From positions 1 through 15,196 of the forward strand of contig WJJV01000064.1 of the NCBI GenBank assembly GCA_014729495.1: DNA of 15,196 nucleotides. Reading direction: 5' to 3'. The notes beneath the pieces were generated by a model. The model ran no database searches, was not told the origin of the DNA, and worked only from the letters and a program-made list of their open reading frames with translations. Shown here piece by piece: positions 1 through 6,432 of this stretch. Each line of letters opens with the position of its first letter. Position 1 is the stretch's first letter. The position numbers and the translations under genes are program-made. The stretch comes from Candidatus Woesearchaeota archaeon (GTDB lineage Archaea > Nanobdellota > Nanobdellia > Woesearchaeales > UBA12501).

Positions 1-1
1 G

Positions 2-172
2 AGGAACAGGGATGACGGAACTGTTGAGGTGGTTGCTGAGGGCGAGGAAGACAAGGTTGATTCTCTTGTTGATTTCTGCAGGAAAGGTCCTGCTTTTGCA
101 AGGGTTGATGATTTAGAGCTAAAAGAGAGCAAGCCTGCTGGAGAATTCAGTGACTTCAGTGTAAGAAGATAG
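2..172 (+). CDS. acyP: Acylphosphatase, C-terminal part (5' end outside the window)
   Basis: The window opens inside a frame of 56 residues ending at TAG 170-172. Acylphosphatases are about 90-residue cytosolic enzymes that hydrolyse the carboxyl-phosphate bond of acyl phosphates. The visible part starts just at the conserved VRN loop (here RNRDDGTVEV), whose Asn is the catalytic residue in the family. It continues with the typical helix and strand (KVDSLVDFCRKGPAFARVDDLEL) and the short C-terminal beta strand (FSDFSVRR). The catalytic Arg of the N-terminal GxVQGVxFR motif would lie upstream of base 1 and cannot be checked. The gene points toward the lipoprotein gene on the other strand, with about 50 bp between them. 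The family call is from recognised motifs; the gene is truncated only by the window edge. Confidence 0.85.
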   Translation, partial: RNRDDGTVEVVAEGEEDKVDSLVDFCRKGPAFARVDDLELKESKPAGEFSDFSVRR

Positions 173-225
173 GTCTTGCTATATTCATATGAACTCTGAA
201 AAGATGAGTCTTCTTCTAGTGCATA

Positions 226-453
226 TCACACTTCGCTTGAGTACCATTCCTCTTCATAACCCTGGCCCTGGCAGAATTCCGGAGTCTGGCAGGTTATGTT
301 TGTGCAGGCAGGACATGGTGGGCATATCCAGCAGTCTTCTGGGCATTCCTCCCATGAGTACTCATTGCAGTTCTCTGTTTCAGAACATGCTGTGAGGAGT
401 ATTGAACTCAGAAATAATCCCAGAACAATAAGAACAATGTATTCACCTCTCAT
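226..453 (-). CDS. Small cysteine-rich lipoprotein, secreted, function unknown
   Basis: A 75-residue protein with a signal peptide: MRGEY, then a hydrophobic stretch (IVLIVLGLFLSSI) ending in a lipobox-like LLTAC at about residues 19-23. Cleavage before that Cys and lipid attachment is inferred. The mature part of about 50 residues contains eight more cysteines, several paired by short spacers (CWICPPCPAC), plus many acidic residues, which suggests disulfides or a bound metal outside the membrane. The start is supported by a TATA box (473-483) whose centre is about 25 nt before the ATG, which implies a leaderless transcript. It lies 55 bp downstream of the orc1/cdc6 stop but has its own promoter. 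No known family was recognised; CPPC-rich lipoproteins are, from memory, common in Woesearchaeota-like genomes. Confidence 0.65.
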   Translation of the reverse strand: MRGEYIVLIVLGLFLSSILLTACSETENCNEYSWEECPEDCWICPPCPACTNITCQTPEFCQGQGYEEEWYSSEV

Positions 454-470
454 GATATGTATTAATCAAG

Positions 471-483
471 GATTATATAAAAA
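471..483 (-). promoter_or_regulatory. TATA box of the lipoprotein gene
   Basis: Minus-strand TTTTTATATAATC. The centre of TTTATATA is near 477.5, about 25-26 nt before the ATG at 453, the spacing expected between an archaeal TATA box and its start site. The transcript should therefore begin at or next to the ATG. Confidence 0.6.
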
Positions 484-508
484 TTTAACTCAAAAAAGTA
501 TGTTCCGC

Positions 509-1594
509 CTAGAAATCAGTTATCTTCTTCATGCTGCCGGCATGCTTGACTATTGTGGTGGTGCCTTCTGCACCGCCCATTATCTTCTTTACTGTTATGA
601 ACCTGTCCTCTGCAAGCTTGTTGACCTTTCTCTGGAATGTCTTGTACACTGCCTTGCCTCCCTCGTTCTGGTATTCCTTGAATATGTCTCCTATCTTATT
701 GCCTGAATGGTTCTTTATTATCTCAAGTATGAACTTTGTGTCATCCTCAAGAGATTCTTTCTTCTTTATGCTGAACTCCTCCAGCTTGCCTATGGCTTTG
801 CTGACATGCTCAGCATTTATCTTCTTGCTGCTGGCATCCTCTGCTGCATTCCCTGATTCCTTGAGCAGGTAAAGTCCTGCTCTTATATCTCCCATATCAT
901 ATGTCTTCTCTGCTGCAAGATTGAAGGCATCATCATCCCATGCTCCAGGAACAAAAGCATACTGGAGCCTGTCCTTGAGCACTCCGAATGTCTCCTGCTT
1001 ATTGTATGGTTTGAACTCCATCAGCTCTGCTGTGAGCCTTGATTTTATCCTCTGGTCAAGGTTGACTATCCATTCCTTGTAGTTTGTTATCAGGATGACT
1101 GTCTTCTTGTATATCTCTTCAAGCACATTGTATATAAAATCCTGCTCCTCAAGCTTGTCAACCTCATCAAGCACGAATACCACTGATTTTTTGTTGAGAT
1201 TCTCCTTCACTATCTTGAACAGCTCATCGCTCTTCTTGTTGTGGGTGAACCTGTAGCCTATCATCTCGCATATGCCAAGCACTATCTTGTAGAAAGTGTT
1301 CTTCTGCCAGCAGTTTATGTATATGGGCACTATATTCTCAGCTTCCTCTATATCCTCCTCTTCAAGAGCCTTGAGAAGATGCTTGCACACCACAGTCTTT
1401 CCCACTCCAGGAGCGCCGTGTATGAACATGTTCCTTCCGTTCCTGCCTTCAAGAAGAGGCCTGATGCACAGGGATATCTGCCTCTGCTGTGATTCCCTGT
1501 AAGGCACAAGCTTTGGTATGTAATCATAATCCAATGGAATAGGGTCTCTGAAAAGCGTCTCTCCAGATCCGAGCATGTCTTTTATTACCCCCAT
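509..1594 (-). CDS. cdc6: Orc1/Cdc6-type replication initiator AAA+ ATPase
   Basis: Archaeal Orc1/Cdc6 binds origin DNA and loads the MCM helicase. The 361-residue protein has Walker A GAPGVGKT (about residue 60), Walker B FVLDEVDKL (about 140-148), a sensor-1 strand ILITNYKEW, the LDQRIKSRL stretch, a sensor-2 helix GDIRAGLYLL, and a C-terminal winged-helix region ending KHAGSMKKITDF. Length and order fit the family. A GTG at 1600 would add two residues, but the TATA box at 1617-1625 is centred 26-27 nt before the ATG at 1594, so the ATG was chosen and a leaderless mRNA is inferred. Two tiny membrane-protein genes lie immediately upstream and the promoter overlaps the stop of the second. No origin-like repeats were seen beside the gene; in DPANN a single orc1/cdc6 is usual, but this window cannot show copy number. 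Confidence 0.92.
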   Translation of the reverse strand: MGVIKDMLGSGETLFRDPIPLDYDYIPKLVPYRESQQRQISLCIRPLLEGRNGRNMFIHGAPGVGKTVVCKHLLKALEEEDIEEAENIVPIYINCWQKNTFYKIVLGICEMIGYRFTHNKKSDELFKIVKENLNKKSVVFVLDEVDKLEEQDFIYNVLEEIYKKTVILITNYKEWIVNLDQRIKSRLTAELMEFKPYNKQETFGVLKDRLQYAFVPGAWDDDAFNLAAEKTYDMGDIRAGLYLLKESGNAAEDASSKKINAEHVSKAIGKLEEFSIKKKESLEDDTKFILEIIKNHSGNKIGDIFKEYQNEGGKAVYKTFQRKVNKLAEDRFITVKKIMGGAEGTTTIVKHAGSMKKITDF

Positions 1595-1616
1595 AATCAC
1601 AAAGAAAATGCTGTTG

Positions 1617-1625
1617 TTTTATATA
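1617..1625 (-). promoter_or_regulatory. TATA box of orc1/cdc6
   Basis: Minus-strand TATATAAAA, centred near 1621, 26-27 nt before the ATG at 1594. It lies inside the last codons and stop of the small upstream gene (stop 1619-1621). This spacing is what favours ATG 1594 over GTG 1600. Confidence 0.65.
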
Positions 1626-1762
1626 GTTTTTGATGCCTTATTGAGTATTCTGCTGTATGCGATATATGCCATCAGTATGGCCAGTGTGCCTATCCTGCTC
1701 GGCTTGATGCTATAATACTCAAGATACAGTGTCAAAATCCTGTTTATTCTTTCAAGAATCAT
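1619..1762 (-). CDS. Tiny predicted membrane protein (47 aa), second gene of a pair
   Basis: A 47-codon frame whose ATG (1762-1760) shares a base with the TGA stop of the gene before it (TGATG), a standard sign of translational coupling. The protein begins MILERINRILTLYLEYYSIK, then has one hydrophobic segment (GTLAILMAYIAYSRIL) flanked by basic residues (KPSR before, NKASK after). It would be a single-pass or peripheral membrane peptide, with the basic end in the cytosol. No family was recognised. Support is positional: it fills the space between its partner and orc1/cdc6 with no gap, overlaps the previous stop by one base, and ends within the next promoter. Chance is possible for so short a frame, so confidence is moderate. 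Confidence 0.5.
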   Translation of the reverse strand: MILERINRILTLYLEYYSIKPSRIGTLAILMAYIAYSRILNKASKTI

Positions 1763-1926
1763 CAGTCAAATCTGCCCTTAACCTTATGCTCATCTGACAG
1801 TATTATCTTCTTGTACATCATCCTCACTTCATTATCCTTATTGCCTGTCCTCTTGAGAATCTGTCTCAGCAGAAGGACTATGGCAAGGACTGCAATACCC
1901 AGAATCAACCCTTCCATCATCTCCAT
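1762..1926 (-). CDS. Tiny predicted membrane protein (54 aa), first gene of a pair
   Basis: A 54-codon frame beginning MEMMEGLILG, with one clear transmembrane helix at about residues 6-20 (LILGIAVLAIVLLL), followed by a strongly basic segment (RQILKRTGNK) and a charged tail ending KVKGRFD. This predicts an N-out, C-in single-pass protein. The start is well supported: the TATA box TTTAAATA at 1950-1957 is centred about 27 nt before the ATG, matching the leaderless pattern of neighbouring genes. Its stop overlaps the start of the 47-codon gene, so the two form a small bicistronic unit just upstream of orc1/cdc6. No known family was recognised. Promoter, transmembrane profile and coupling together make a real gene more likely than chance. 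Confidence 0.6.
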   Translation of the reverse strand: MEMMEGLILGIAVLAIVLLLRQILKRTGNKDNEVRMMYKKIILSDEHKVKGRFD

Positions 1927-1947
1927 ATCAACACCATACACAACGCA

Positions 1948-1960
1948 TATATTTAAATTT
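1948..1960 (-). promoter_or_regulatory. TATA box of the tiny membrane-protein pair
   Basis: Minus-strand AAATTTAAATATA, core TTTAAATA centred near 1953.5, 26-27 nt before the ATG at 1926. It begins right at the TAA stop (1959-1961) of the zinc-ribbon gene, so the promoter is packed against that coding end. Confidence 0.55.
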
Positions 1961-2324
1961 AACTGCTCTCTTTCTGCTTTTTCTGCAGATACTTGCCAGC
2001 ATGCTCGTCAGAGCAGAAGAAATACAGGTCTCCATCAATCTCTCTTTCCACCACATTCTCTTTCTCTATGAGTATCTTTCCGCAGTACCTGCACTTGGCA
2101 TCCCTGCCGCCTTCTTCAGCACCTTTGGCAAAGCCTTCTTCCCAGTCTTCTATCTCTCCGTCTTTCACAAGATTTTCTCTGCCCACATCTGAGTAGACAT
2201 CCTCCTCAAGCTTTCCTTCTTCCATCATCTTATCCTTTTCATCATCTGTCTCTGGTCTTTCATCTGTGTCCTCTATGAACTCGTTCTTCTCATCAATCGA
2301 CTCTTCTTCAATGTCTTTTGGCAT
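1959..2324 (-). CDS. Acidic protein with a C-terminal CxxC...CxxxH zinc ribbon
   Basis: A 121-residue protein. Residues 1-63 are very rich in Glu and Asp and probably disordered. A short motif EEGFAKGAEEGG (about 62-73) precedes a compact zinc-binding module with C78-x2-C81 and, 23 residues later, C104-x3-H108 (FFCSDEHAGKYL). The module resembles TRASH/DUF2116-type archaeal zinc ribbons, which are small metal- or nucleic-acid-binding domains; the exact family is uncertain. Translation start: a strong Shine-Dalgarno AGGAGGT (minus strand, about 2330-2337) sits just before the ATG, and only 13 bp separate the gene from the serS stop, so it is the second gene of the serS operon. Co-expression with serS does not by itself show a role in translation. 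Confidence 0.7.
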   Translation of the reverse strand: MPKDIEEESIDEKNEFIEDTDERPETDDEKDKMMEEGKLEEDVYSDVGRENLVKDGEIEDWEEGFAKGAEEGGRDAKCRYCGKILIEKENVVEREIDGDLYFFCSDEHAGKYLQKKQKESS

Positions 2325-2329
2325 GATTA

Positions 2330-2337
2330 TTACCTCC
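2330..2337 (-). promoter_or_regulatory. Strong Shine-Dalgarno site for the zinc-ribbon gene
   Basis: Minus strand reads TAAGGAGGTAATAATCATG: the AGGAGGT core lies directly after the serS TAA and a few bases before the ATG. This contrasts with the leaderless first genes of units in this window and shows that operon-internal genes use the 16S rRNA tail. Confidence 0.7.
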
Positions 2338-3621
2338 TTATTTCCTTGATTTTATGATCTTAAGCCCGTTCATGTAAGGCTGCAGGACCTTTGGTATATT
2401 AATGCTTCCATCCTGATTCTGGAAGTTCTCTATTATTGCCACCATTGTCCTTCCTGTGGCCACAGCAGTGCTGTTGAGTGTGTGAAGCATCTCTTTCTCC
2501 CCTCCTTCCTTGCCTTCCCTGATGTTCAGGCGTCTTGCCTGATAGTCAGTGCAGTTTGAGCATGAGACTGCCTCTCTATAAGCATCCTGAACAGGCATCC
2601 ATACCTCCAGGTCATACTTCTTAGCAGCCACAGTACCTATATCTCCTGTGCATATATTGACAATCCTGTACGGCAAGCCCAGTTTCTGGAATATCTCCTC
2701 TGCATTCTTCAGCAGCTCTTCATGATGCTTCCAGCTCTCTGCCGGTTTTGAGAATATGATCTGCTCAACCTTAGTGAACTGATGCACCCTGAATATTCCT
2801 TTCTGATCCTTTCCATGGGCTCCAGCCTCTTTTCTGAAGCACGCGCTCAGCCCTGCGTACTTTATAGGAAGGTCTTCTGGTTCAATAGTCTCATCCATAT
2901 GCATTGCAGTCAGCGGATGCTCTGATGTCGCGATAAGGTAGAGATCCTCATCCTCTATCTTGTACATCACCTCCTGGAAGTCTCCCAAATCTGTCACTCC
3001 CTCATAAGCTTTCCTGTTCATCATGAATGGAGGGTATACAGGAATGAATCCTTTTCCTCTCAGGATATCAAGAGCGAACTGCTGGAGAGCGAAATCCAGC
3101 ATGACCAGATCGCCTTTCAGATAATAGAATCTTGATCCTGCCACTTTTGCAGCCCTTTCTGTATCTGCTATGTCAAGCTGTTCCAGTAGGTCTACATGGC
3201 TCTTTGGCTTGAATCTGAAATCAGGCTTCTTGCCCCACTGCCTAACTAACTCATTCTCAGTATCATCCTTGCCCACTGGAACAGATTCATGCAGGATATT
3301 GGGAAGATCCATGAGAATGCTGTCAATATCTTCCTTGAGCTTGCCGATCTCTGCTGAGAACCATTCTATCTTCTGAGGGATATCCTTGAGCTTCTTAAGC
3401 AGATCGTCTGCCTTCTTGCCCTGCTTCTTTCTCTCAGATATCTCCTTTGATATAGAATTCTTCTCTGACTTGATGTTCTGGAAGTCATACTTGAGCTGCC
3501 TCCATTTCTTGTCCTTCTCAATGAGTTCCTTTAGCTTTTTCAGGCTCTCCTTGTCACCTCTCTTCTTTAGATCTGCCTTTACAATCTCAGGATTCTCCCT
3601 TATCAGGTTTATGTCAAGCAT
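2338..3621 (-). CDS. serS: Seryl-tRNA synthetase (common class II type)
   Basis: SerRS charges tRNA-Ser (and tRNA-Sec where present) with serine. The 427-residue protein has the N-terminal long antiparallel coiled-coil arm that grips the tRNA variable arm (about residues 30-100, Lys/Glu-rich), then the class II core: the motif 1 region (GFIPVYPPFM), the TSEHPL loop (TAEVPL in most family members), motif 2 FRKEAGAHGKDQKG...RVHQF (about 262-281), the SCSNCTDYQARRL strand, and motif 3 TGRTMVAIIEN (about 389-399). It is the ordinary type, not the rare methanogen type. A further ATG lies six bases upstream (3627), but the TATA at 3644-3651 is centred 26 nt before 3621, and MLDINLIRENPE is the usual SerRS N-terminus, so 3621 was chosen. 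It is followed by the zinc-ribbon gene in one operon. Confidence 0.96.
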   Translation of the reverse strand: MLDINLIRENPEIVKADLKKRGDKESLKKLKELIEKDKKWRQLKYDFQNIKSEKNSISKEISERKKQGKKADDLLKKLKDIPQKIEWFSAEIGKLKEDIDSILMDLPNILHESVPVGKDDTENELVRQWGKKPDFRFKPKSHVDLLEQLDIADTERAAKVAGSRFYYLKGDLVMLDFALQQFALDILRGKGFIPVYPPFMMNRKAYEGVTDLGDFQEVMYKIEDEDLYLIATSEHPLTAMHMDETIEPEDLPIKYAGLSACFRKEAGAHGKDQKGIFRVHQFTKVEQIIFSKPAESWKHHEELLKNAEEIFQKLGLPYRIVNICTGDIGTVAAKKYDLEVWMPVQDAYREAVSCSNCTDYQARRLNIREGKEGGEKEMLHTLNSTAVATGRTMVAIIENFQNQDGSINIPKVLQPYMNGLKIIKSRK

Positions 3622-3640
3622 AGGCATAAGTTGATTACAG

Positions 3641-3653
3641 CTTTATATAAATA
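3641..3653 (-). promoter_or_regulatory. TATA box of serS
   Basis: Minus-strand TATTTATATAAAG with core TTTATATA (3644-3651), centred about 26 nt before the ATG at 3621, implying a leaderless serS mRNA. Confidence 0.65.
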
Positions 3654-3726
3654 TTTCTATATACTATGCTTCTGTTCCTACTATGTTTCTATTCCATTTT
3701 TATGCAGAACGAACCTAACATACCAT

Positions 3727-3740
3727 AAAATTTAAATAAA
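3727..3740 (+). promoter_or_regulatory. TATA box of the 250-aa hypothetical gene
   Basis: Plus-strand AAAATTTAAATAAA, core TTTAAATA 3731-3738. The predicted start site is near 3761, about 6 nt before the ATG at 3767, so the leader is absent or only a few bases. It is divergent from the serS promoter about 80 bp away. Confidence 0.5.
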
Positions 3741-3766
3741 CCTATTGCATCACTAACCTGAATCAC

Positions 3767-4519
3767 ATGGTTGGGGGTTCCGAGGAGGAACCGATAGTGA
3801 GTCAAGGATTTCAGACAGTGCAAAAAGAGGATAGGGAATCTGATTTGAGTGCTATTATATCTAGGCATTTTTCTGAAGCAGGAGTCATGGGAGCTGTAAG
3901 CCCTCACTTATGTGGTTGTGATGTCAATGGAGCCGGAAGGACAGTGCATACCTATGATTTTGTTGATGTCAGTGGAGATGATGAGAGGGACAAGGCAGCG
4001 CTATTCTATCTTGAAGACAAGATACTTGTTGTTCTCAGGGATTACTCGCATAATGCTTTCAGGACTGTGGAGCTGACAACCTATGCTGTTGAAGGTGAAG
4101 AACTGGCACGATTGCACAGGACAGATTATTCTAACAGGGGTTACAGGGATGGCAGGCCAGAATCAAGAAGGGATTTTGAGGAGCTGATATGCTTCCTTGG
4201 AAGCGGCTACAGGAGATTCAGTTCAACTGAGGTTCTTTCTCATGATGGGGACGGTTTCCATGTGCATGGCCATGACAGGCAGCTCTACTTCCACAATTCT
4301 TATGGTCATCTGTCAGATCCTGACCTCAAGCTATTCCCCAGTCTGCTTAGAGAGGCGCGTTATGAAGCAATAAATAATGGACATACTGAGCTGGTCAAGC
4401 ACAAGCTGGCAATAGTGCTATACAAGAATGAGATGGAAGTTGAGAAGGAGATAGCAAGCAGGCCTGAATTATATGATCAGATATGCAATGTCAGCATACC
4501 AGGCGTACATCCTCACTAG
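3767..4519 (+). CDS. Hypothetical soluble protein, 250 aa
   Basis: No family was recognised. The 250-residue protein has no signal peptide or membrane helix. It is polar and mildly acidic, with an early CGC-like pair (LCGCDVNGAG) and a His-rich stretch around residues 165-190 (FHVHGHDRQLYFHNSYGHL). The middle (ALFYLEDKILVVLRDYSHNAFRTVELTTYAV) looks like alternating beta strands. The C-terminal half has helices (LLREARYEAINNGHTELVKHKLAIVLYKNEMEVEKEIASR). The reading frame is open throughout, has codon use like its neighbours and is preceded by a well-placed TATA box, so it is very probably a real gene. Its 3' end overlaps the end of the PIN-PilT-KH ATPase gene on the other strand by 29 bp. The clustered His and paired Cys might bind metal, but that is speculation. 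Confidence 0.75.
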   Translation: MVGGSEEEPIVSQGFQTVQKEDRESDLSAIISRHFSEAGVMGAVSPHLCGCDVNGAGRTVHTYDFVDVSGDDERDKAALFYLEDKILVVLRDYSHNAFRTVELTTYAVEGEELARLHRTDYSNRGYRDGRPESRRDFEELICFLGSGYRRFSSTEVLSHDGDGFHVHGHDRQLYFHNSYGHLSDPDLKLFPSLLREARYEAINNGHTELVKHKLAIVLYKNEMEVEKEIASRPELYDQICNVSIPGVHPH

Positions 4520-6395
4520 AATTCAGAGCATCAATGATGATGCTTCCTATCTTGTTGTCCTTCTTTATCTTTATGATAGCCTTCTTTGATGACTTTGCTG
4601 TGAGAAGATACTCTCCATTGACAAGAATGTCCACATCCTTGTTCTTGTCTTTTTCCATGAGGAAGAATACTATGTTCTTCTTGCCTATCTGGGCTTCGTA
4701 CTCGCAGATGTCCTTTTTTATGTTATCCTTGTCAGATGACTTTGACCTTATGTCAAGATTGACTCCAAGGCGTTTCTCTATGAAATCTATGTTCTGTCCT
4801 TTCTTTCCTATTATGCCTGCGATTTCGTGCTCAGGGACATACACAACAGCCTTGTTGTCTGACACCATATCAATCACAATATCCTCAGAATACCTGCTCA
4901 TCTCTCTCATTATTGATTCAGAAGCAAGCTTCTGTAATGGAGAGCTATGGTCAGCTTTCACAGGGATCACTACAGTCTCCTCTCCATACGAGTACATCTC
5001 AAATTCCAGCTTTCCTGTCTCAAAGTCATGAACAGTGACAACAGGCCTTGCCAGGTCAGCCTCTGTCATGCCTGAAGGCACCTTGACAGACATCTTAATA
5101 TTGAATACCTTGCTTACTTTCCCATCCATTATGAATATTACTGTGTCGATAACCTGAGGTATGACGCCAAGCTCTATCCTACCTATGAATCTCTGGATTG
5201 CATCAATAGGGTTTGTCGCGTGCACTACACCAACCATGCCCACTCCCGCAAGCCTCAAGTCAGAGAACAACCTGAAATCCTCAGTGTTCCTCATCTCATC
5301 AAATATCGTGTAATCAGGCCTTGAAAGCAGTAGTATGTCATGTATCTCCTGGGATGAGCCGTGGCTTATGGCATACTGTGTTATAGAGTCAGGAAGCTGA
5401 AGGTCCCTTGGAGCCTCTACAGTCTTCACGATCTTCTCCTGGTCTGCAAAATGCTCTGCAAGAGCCTGGGCAAATGTGGATTTTCCCATTCCAGGGGATC
5501 CTGCAATCAGCATGCCTTCTGCCTGGACTGATATCCTCTGCTTGAGCTTCTCGCTGAGCTCGTACTCTGCGATTGTCATCTTCTTGATAGGCCTGACTGC
5601 AGTTATCTCATAGCCGTCTGCGAATGGAGGCCGTGTTATGACTATCCTGTACCTTCCAAGCTGGACTATTGTGGAGCCTTTTCTCTGTATCTCAATGAAT
5701 CCATCCTCTCTTAGTCCTGCTTCCTCTATTATCTCTTTTGATATCTCCCTTATCTCTTCTCTTGAGAGCTCTTTCCTGCTGATGGTCACGAAATCCCACT
5801 TGCCTGGCTGACCTTTCTTTGCTGAAGGGACAGTGTTCTCCCTTATGTGAACAGACATTGTGGTGTCATCAAAGAATTCCTCAAGCCGTATCTTCCTTGC
5901 CTTTTTCTCAAACTCTATCAGTATTGTCGTTATGCCTCTTGATTCTGCTACCAGGCCCTGAACCCTGTCTGCTGTTATGAGAGTGGCGTTCTCCTCTTCA
6001 GCAAGATTCCTGATTATATTGTCTATCTCTCCTGCCTTTGCCCTCTTTATCTCGAACTCTGCAGGCCGTTTTCCCCTGAATTCTATTGAGAACTTCTGTT
6101 TTGAAGATATGTCCCTTAGCTTCTTGACCTCCTCTATGCCGAGGTAGCCTGTCTCCCTTCCCATGTTGGCCTGGTTCTCAAGCTCTGCAAGCACTGCCTC
6201 GTGTATGAGGATAGTCTTTAGCTTGAGTTCTTTTGATTCTATCTTCTTTGAGATCAGGCCTTCTACAATCACAGATGTGTCAGGGACTATGACTGGATTG
6301 TCTGAATTCATTATCGTGCCTGGCTTTGCTTTGTTTGCAGCCTTGTCTGCAGAAGAGCTCTCAGCTGTCTTATTAGCTGCTTTCTTTTTTGCCAT
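4491..6395 (-). CDS. PIN-domain / PilT-type ATPase / KH-domain protein
   Basis: A 634-residue multidomain protein of a type widespread in Archaea. Residues 1-30 are Lys/Ala-rich. A PIN domain follows (about 33-165), with the expected acidic residues: D39 (PDTSVIVEG), E70 (VLAELE), D124 and D142 (LITADR). The central secretion/retraction-type ATPase has Walker A GSPGMGKS (298-305), Walker B TIFDEMR (362-368) and the VVHATNPIDAIQRFIGR segment (about 389-405). A KH RNA-binding fold has its GxxG loop at 529-532 (IIGKKGQN), then a conserved-looking charged tail of about 80 residues. PIN nuclease plus NTPase plus KH suggests RNA binding or processing, but the role of this family is not established. 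The TATA at 6418-6425 is 26 nt from the ATG (leaderless). The C-terminal codons overlap the convergent hypothetical gene. Confidence 0.9.
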   Translation of the reverse strand: MAKKKAANKTAESSSADKAANKAKPGTIMNSDNPVIVPDTSVIVEGLISKKIESKELKLKTILIHEAVLAELENQANMGRETGYLGIEEVKKLRDISSKQKFSIEFRGKRPAEFEIKRAKAGEIDNIIRNLAEEENATLITADRVQGLVAESRGITTILIEFEKKARKIRLEEFFDDTTMSVHIRENTVPSAKKGQPGKWDFVTISRKELSREEIREISKEIIEEAGLREDGFIEIQRKGSTIVQLGRYRIVITRPPFADGYEITAVRPIKKMTIAEYELSEKLKQRISVQAEGMLIAGSPGMGKSTFAQALAEHFADQEKIVKTVEAPRDLQLPDSITQYAISHGSSQEIHDILLLSRPDYTIFDEMRNTEDFRLFSDLRLAGVGMVGVVHATNPIDAIQRFIGRIELGVIPQVIDTVIFIMDGKVSKVFNIKMSVKVPSGMTEADLARPVVTVHDFETGKLEFEMYSYGEETVVIPVKADHSSPLQKLASESIMREMSRYSEDIVIDMVSDNKAVVYVPEHEIAGIIGKKGQNIDFIEKRLGVNLDIRSKSSDKDNIKKDICEYEAQIGKKNIVFFLMEKDKNKDVDILVNGEYLLTAKSSKKAIIKIKKDNKIGSIIIDALNSSEDVRLVC

Positions 6396-6404
6396 GATAT
6401 CATG
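6393..6404. repeat. 12-bp perfect palindrome over the start codon of the PIN-PilT-KH gene
   Basis: CATGATATCATG is self-complementary and includes the ATG at 6393-6395. Since the predicted transcription start falls on this ATG, the palindrome covers the start site and could be an operator. An 11-base version (CATGATATCAT, 7342-7352) covers the pfkB start. Palindromes this short arise by chance; the call rests on position. Confidence 0.3.
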
Positions 6405-6415
6405 CTGTAATGGAC

Positions 6416-6427
6416 CTTTTATAAATC
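6416..6427 (-). promoter_or_regulatory. TATA box of the PIN-PilT-KH ATPase gene
   Basis: Minus-strand GATTTATAAAAG, core TTTATAAA 6418-6425, centred 26 nt before the ATG at 6395. It sits in the 37-bp gap after the PfkB gene, so the ATPase has its own promoter rather than depending on pfkB transcription. Confidence 0.65.
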
Positions 6428-6432
6428 TTTTC

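Noticed and set aside
1600..1960. Replication origin (ORB repeats) next to orc1/cdc6
   Set aside because: No repeated G-rich ORB-like motifs or long AT unwinding tract were found; the stretch is filled by two small reading frames and promoters.
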